From: Bacteroidota bacterium
GTDB lineage: Bacteria; Bacteroidota; Bacteroidia; Bacteroidales; UBA1556
Direction: 5' to 3'
DNA: 6,075 bases
NCBI GenBank assembly: GCA_003648395.1
Contig: QMPB01000307.1
Coordinates: 1 to 6,075 of the forward strand
The notes beneath the pieces are model-generated. The model searched no databases, was not told the DNA's origin, and saw only the letters and a program-made list of their open reading frames with translations. The translations under genes and the position numbers were made by a program. Of this stretch, positions 4,946 through 6,075 are shown in pieces. Positions within the stretch are counted from its first letter, which is position 1. The number at the start of each line of letters is the position of its first letter.

Positions 4946-6075
4946 TTAAACAGTAAACTTAACAAACAACTCCGCTGCTTCATATTCTGCCATTCCCAAT
5001 TCATCAAGATGAACAGCTGTAGCACGATTTCTTTCTTCAGTATATTTCCAAACTTGTTTTTCTTCAGTTCCAGGATAAATCATCTCCTTTTGAGAAGAAT
5101 GCTTAAATACAGTAAGTCTTTTAGTGTGCAATTCTTCAGGACTAATTGGAACTATCATATCCGCATCTGCAATTCCCCAATCCTCTCCAGAGCCTTTATA
5201 AAGCCATGTCCAACAGTCTTTATACCAATCATCGTTCTGCACTTGCTTTAGTGCTTTCTCAACAGCATTAAAACATTTGCGTCTTGTTCCATGTGGGTCA
5301 GTTAAATCACCAGAAGCATATACTTGATGAGGTTGAATTTTTCTTAATATTTCCATATTAAGTTCTATATCTTTATCATTCAATGCCGCTTTATCTAGTT
5401 TCCCTGTTTCATAAAAAGGCATTTTTAAGAAATGCACATTCTCTTCAGGAATTCCTAAGAACCTACAAGCAGCTAAGGATTCCCCTTTACGAATTAATGT
5501 CTTTATTTCTCGAACCTCTACATTATCTATTTCGCCAGATTGCTTTTCATTCAAGAATTCTCGAATCTTCTCATATTTTTCAATGCTTTGCTTATCCTTA
5601 TTCAGAAAATCATTAACAAACTCTAAATACTTTATAACTTCATCATCAGAAACGGCAATATTACCAGTCGTTTGGTATGCAATATAAACTTTGTGACCTT
5701 GTTGAACCAATCGTTTCATTGTACCCCCCATAGTTATTACATCATCAGCAGGGCGCGGGCTAAAAATCAGTACAGTCTTAGGGTATGGCCGACTACGCTC
5801 AGGACGTTTAGCTGTATTATTTGGTTTTCCTCCAGGCCAGCCTGTAATGCTTTTCTGTAGCATATTGAAAACCTTAAGATTAATATCATAAGCAGGACCA
5901 TGATTGGCAACAAGTGAACTCAAGTTGTTATCATTATAATCTCTGTTTGTGAGTTTAAGAACCGATTTGTCAAGCTTATTACAAAGCCACACTACAGCTT
6001 TGCGAATAAGCTTCTCATTCCAAGCAATTTCTTTTACTAACCAAGGAGTCTTTATTCTGCTGAGTTCAGTTGCAG
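4946..6075 (-). CDS. nagB: C-terminal part of a NagB / PIG-L fusion protein with a degenerate deacetylase site (5' end beyond right edge)
   Basis: The frame is open from the stop at 4948-4946 to the right edge, giving 376 visible residues. A GTG at 5992-5990 is not the start, because in-frame family sequence (ELSRIKTPWLV, AWNEKLIRKAVVWLC) continues upstream to 6075. Next come KLTNRDYN and KSITGWPGGKP, the conserved junction of Bacteroidota NagB/PIG-L fusions, then a PIG-L domain starting at KTVLIFSPRPADDVITMGGT. The family motif is SPHPDDDV; here His is Arg (5755-5753) and the catalytic Asp is Ala (5749-5747), while the next Asp is kept. The later HGTH motif is HGTR (Arg at 5284-5282), removing the last zinc ligand. 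The rest of the domain is well preserved, so a folded but metal-poor or inactive deacetylase domain is likely. The isomerase domain lies outside the window, so its state is unknown. It is followed by a divergent paralog on the same strand. Confidence 0.85.
   Translation of the reverse strand, partial: ATELSRIKTPWLVKEIAWNEKLIRKAVVWLCNKLDKSVLKLTNRDYNDNNLSSLVANHGPAYDINLKVFNMLQKSITGWPGGKPNNTAKRPERSRPYPKTVLIFSPRPADDVITMGGTMKRLVQQGHKVYIAYQTTGNIAVSDDEVIKYLEFVNDFLNKDKQSIEKYEKIREFLNEKQSGEIDNVEVREIKTLIRKGESLAACRFLGIPEENVHFLKMPFYETGKLDKAALNDKDIELNMEILRKIQPHQVYASGDLTDPHGTRRKCFNAVEKALKQVQNDDWYKDCWTWLYKGSGEDWGIADADMIVPISPEELHTKRLTVFKHSSQKEMIYPGTEEKQVWKYTEERNRATAVHLDELGMAEYEAAELFVKFTV

Noticed and set aside
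5990..5992. GTG as the start of a separate 348-aa PIG-L protein
   Set aside because: The same frame continues upstream to the window edge with residues conserved in NagB/PIG-L fusions, so the GTG encodes an internal Val.

Overview
The window is AT-rich. Its gene families and promoter words point to the phylum Bacteroidota, probably a Bacteroidales-type anaerobe or facultative anaerobe. The evidence is: start codons without Shine-Dalgarno sequences and with A-rich leaders, two TAnnTTTG promoter cores in the gap at 1003-1329, the NagB/PIG-L fusion architecture, and a DUF1858-DUF2249-DUF2249 protein coupled to a heme-copper-oxidase-like membrane protein. The genus cannot be fixed from the sequence.

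Left part (1-1002, minus strand): the first gene of a short operon encodes a 270-residue soluble protein with a DUF1858/ScdA-N-like domain and two DUF2249 domains. Four bases after its stop, the N-terminus of a multi-pass membrane protein of the NnrS/heme-copper-oxidase-like group begins and runs off the left edge. Such pairs are associated with respiration or nitrogen-oxide handling; that role is inferred from the families. A promoter core lies at 1031-1038.

Gap (1003-1329): a 327-bp divergent regulatory region. It holds a 15-bp direct repeat (three perfect copies plus the first 7 bp of a fourth) bracketed by a perfect 10-bp inverted repeat. The array stops at the -33 position of a good promoter (core 1301-1308) for the next gene.

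Middle (1330-2463, plus strand): an orphan 377-residue P-loop ATPase of the archaeal-ATPase (PF01637-like) family. Its 3' end overlaps the convergent gene by 11 bp, with no terminator between them.

Right part (2453-6075, minus strand): two tandem paralogs of the Bacteroidota amino-sugar fusion protein, a NagB-type glucosamine-6-phosphate deaminase/isomerase domain followed by a PIG-L/LmbE-type zinc de-N-acetylase domain. The upstream copy (4946 to beyond 6075) enters from the right edge; its visible PIG-L domain has lost the first zinc-ligand His, the catalytic Asp and the last zinc-ligand His. The downstream copy (2453-4783, 776 residues) keeps these PIG-L residues and the NagB Asp/Asp-His residues, but has Ile where E. 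coli NagB has Glu148. The 162-bp gap between them is filled by two unrelated short-period repeat blocks. Together they suggest an amino-sugar (GlcNAc-type) salvage or catabolic locus in which the two copies have diverged. The most unusual points are the dead-looking deacetylase site, the split of active-site losses between paralogs, and the repeat array at the ATPase promoter. No clearly new multi-gene system is visible.
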